Assembly: GCA_948759685.1 (NCBI GenBank)
Contig: CAQBGY010000145.1
Span: forward strand, 1-7,670
Source: an uncultured Eubacterium sp.
GTDB lineage: Bacteria; Bacillota_A; Clostridia; Lachnospirales; Lachnospiraceae
Direction: 5' to 3'
Length of the DNA stretch: 7,670 bases
The position numbers were made by a program, and so were the translations under genes. The notes under the pieces were generated by a model, which worked only from the letters and a program-made list of their open reading frames with translations, searched no databases and was not told the origin of the DNA. Of the stretch, positions 6,490 through 7,670 are shown piece by piece; position 1 is the first letter of the stretch; every line of letters begins with the position of its first letter.

Positions 6490-7637
6490 TTACAACAAAA
6501 ATTGCGACATTACATAATTACTTACATCCACGCCTCTTTTCGTCAATTTTACATTATCCCCATTTTTCTCTATTAATTCCTGTGCAATCAGCTTTTCTGT
6601 CACCTTACCATAAACACTGTCATAACTTCTTCCAAAGTTCTTCTGAAATTCCTTTTCAGATATTCCCTCAATCATTCGGAGTCCTAAAAACATAAACTCT
6701 TCCATCATATCCTTCCGCGTAAGCCTCTGGATTTTCCCCTCTAATACAGATAATACATCTTCTCGGATATCCCAGATATCATCCTGGAAAAAATCGTTAT
6801 CTCCATAAAAATCGCTGTCTTCATCTTTTCCATCTGATAACAAACATATATACTTATCCATCTCATAAGTATTATTATATCTCATCCCCTGATACATTGA
6901 GGCTGCGCCTAAACCAAAGCCCAGATACTCAACTCTTTTCCAATATCCTATATTGTGCCTGCATTCATAGCCTGCCTTGCTGTAATTGGATATTTCATAA
7001 CGCTTATAATCTGCTTCGCTTAATTTTCGTTCTGTCAGGTAATACATCTCACGCTCTGTATCTTCATCTGGTAAAATGTCTATTCCTTTTTCTAAAGCTT
7101 CCTGCACTCTGTCATTTAACGGCGTATCTTCTTCCACAATCAGACTATATGCCGAAATATGCTCCGCCTGCAGGGAAATAACCTTTTTCAAGGTATTTTG
7201 ATAGGTCTCGATACTCTGACCTGGAAGAGCACTCATAATATCTATATTAATATTATCGAAACCTGCTTCTCTTGCCAACCTGAAACTTTCTTCAAACTGT
7301 GCATAATTATGAATTCTTCCAATACTTTTCAACTCCTCATCATCAGCTGACTGCAGTCCAAAACTGATTCTGTTAATTCCTGCGTTTCTATATGTTAGCA
7401 GTTTTTCTTCAGTGACAGTTCCCGGATTACACTCTATCGTAATCTCAGCATCCTCTGAAACCAGACTATTTTCACTTAATGCCTGCATGATTTCTTCAAT
7501 ATATTCTCCATCTAGAATAGACGGGGTTCCCCCTCCAATAAACACTGTATCTATCTGGTAATCTTTCATCTTTTCTCTGCTTAATTCAATTTCCCTGATT
7601 AAAGCATGTACATATTCCCGTTTTGTACTTTCATCTG
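6490..7637 (-). CDS. hemW: HemW-like radical-SAM heme chaperone, N-terminus missing
   Basis: HemW belongs to the coproporphyrinogen dehydrogenase-like radical SAM family and is understood to be a heme-binding chaperone; it was formerly annotated as oxygen-independent coproporphyrinogen oxidase. The reading frame stays open past ATG 7569 to 7637 (translating as ESTKREYVHALIREIELSRE), so that ATG is internal and the gene runs off the genomic end. The missing part, roughly 40 residues, would hold the CxxxCxxC cluster motif. Seen are FIGGGTPSIL, ECNPGTVT, NRISFGLQSADDEEL, NIDIMSALPGQ, HISAYSLIVEEDTP, RYEISNYSKAGYECRHN and YLGFGLGAAS, all in family order, then a C-terminal wHTH-like HemN_C region with EEFMFLGLRMIEGIS. 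An acidic stretch between KYICLL and QRLTRKDMMEEF appears about 25-30 residues longer than usual. The gene is unrelated in function to the toxin locus downstream, and no clear terminator separates them. Confidence 0.93.
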
Positions 7638-7670
7638 AGATCGGAAGAGCACACGTCTGAACTCCAGTCA
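7638..7670 (+). other. Illumina TruSeq adapter remnant (not genomic)
   Basis: The last 33 bases begin AGATCGGAAGAGC, continue ACACGTCTGAAC and end TCCAGTCA, matching the standard TruSeq read-through adapter exactly as I know it. Bases 7638-7670 should be trimmed. The match starts at 7638, so the first one or two bases could be genomic by coincidence. Confidence 0.97.

Overview
The window looks like a contig from an AT-rich Gram-positive anaerobe, most likely a Clostridia / Lachnospiraceae gut bacterium. The reasons are low GC, strong AAGGAGG-type ribosome binding sites, and protein styles typical of that group (DegV lipid-binding protein, iron-dependent alcohol dehydrogenase, class-3 aldehyde dehydrogenase, MATE exporter, HemW). 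The genus is inference. The last 33 bases (7638-7670) are not genomic: they match the Illumina TruSeq adapter, so real sequence ends at about 7637.

Layout. Positions 1-119 hold no gene I can support. A minus-strand cluster runs from 4139 down to 120 in the order marR, degV, iron alcohol dehydrogenase, aldehyde dehydrogenase. The marR/degV gap is only 8 bp, and no clear terminator lies between any of the four, so they are probably one operon. A MATE-family exporter (4319-5707, plus strand) is divergent from marR. The 179-bp region between them holds a good marR promoter and repeated GTNTACTT-type half-sites that are likely MarR operators. The cluster could handle an aldehyde, alcohol or lipid-related stress together with efflux; the substrate is unknown.

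A strong 10-bp-stem terminator ends the MATE gene and overlaps the last codons of a convergent minus-strand gene (5720-6205). That gene encodes a 161-residue protein resembling ToxN/CptN/AbiQ endoribonucleases of type III toxin-antitoxin systems. Its upstream region has the architecture of such a system: a near-consensus promoter (TTGACG, 17 bp, TATAAT), about 195 nt of non-coding RNA, a 12-bp-stem hairpin with a T tract, then a GGAGGG ribosome site and the toxin start. The non-coding stretch contains two successive segments whose complementary blocks are interleaved (a-b-a'-b'), the topology of H-type pseudoknots, as expected of type III antitoxin RNA. The two segments differ greatly in sequence, unlike the near-identical repeats of known systems. 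This is the most interesting locus in the window.

The right end carries hemW (minus strand), a radical-SAM family heme chaperone. Its N-terminus, including the iron-sulfur cysteine motif, is lost at the contig/adapter boundary, and it has an unusual acidic insert.
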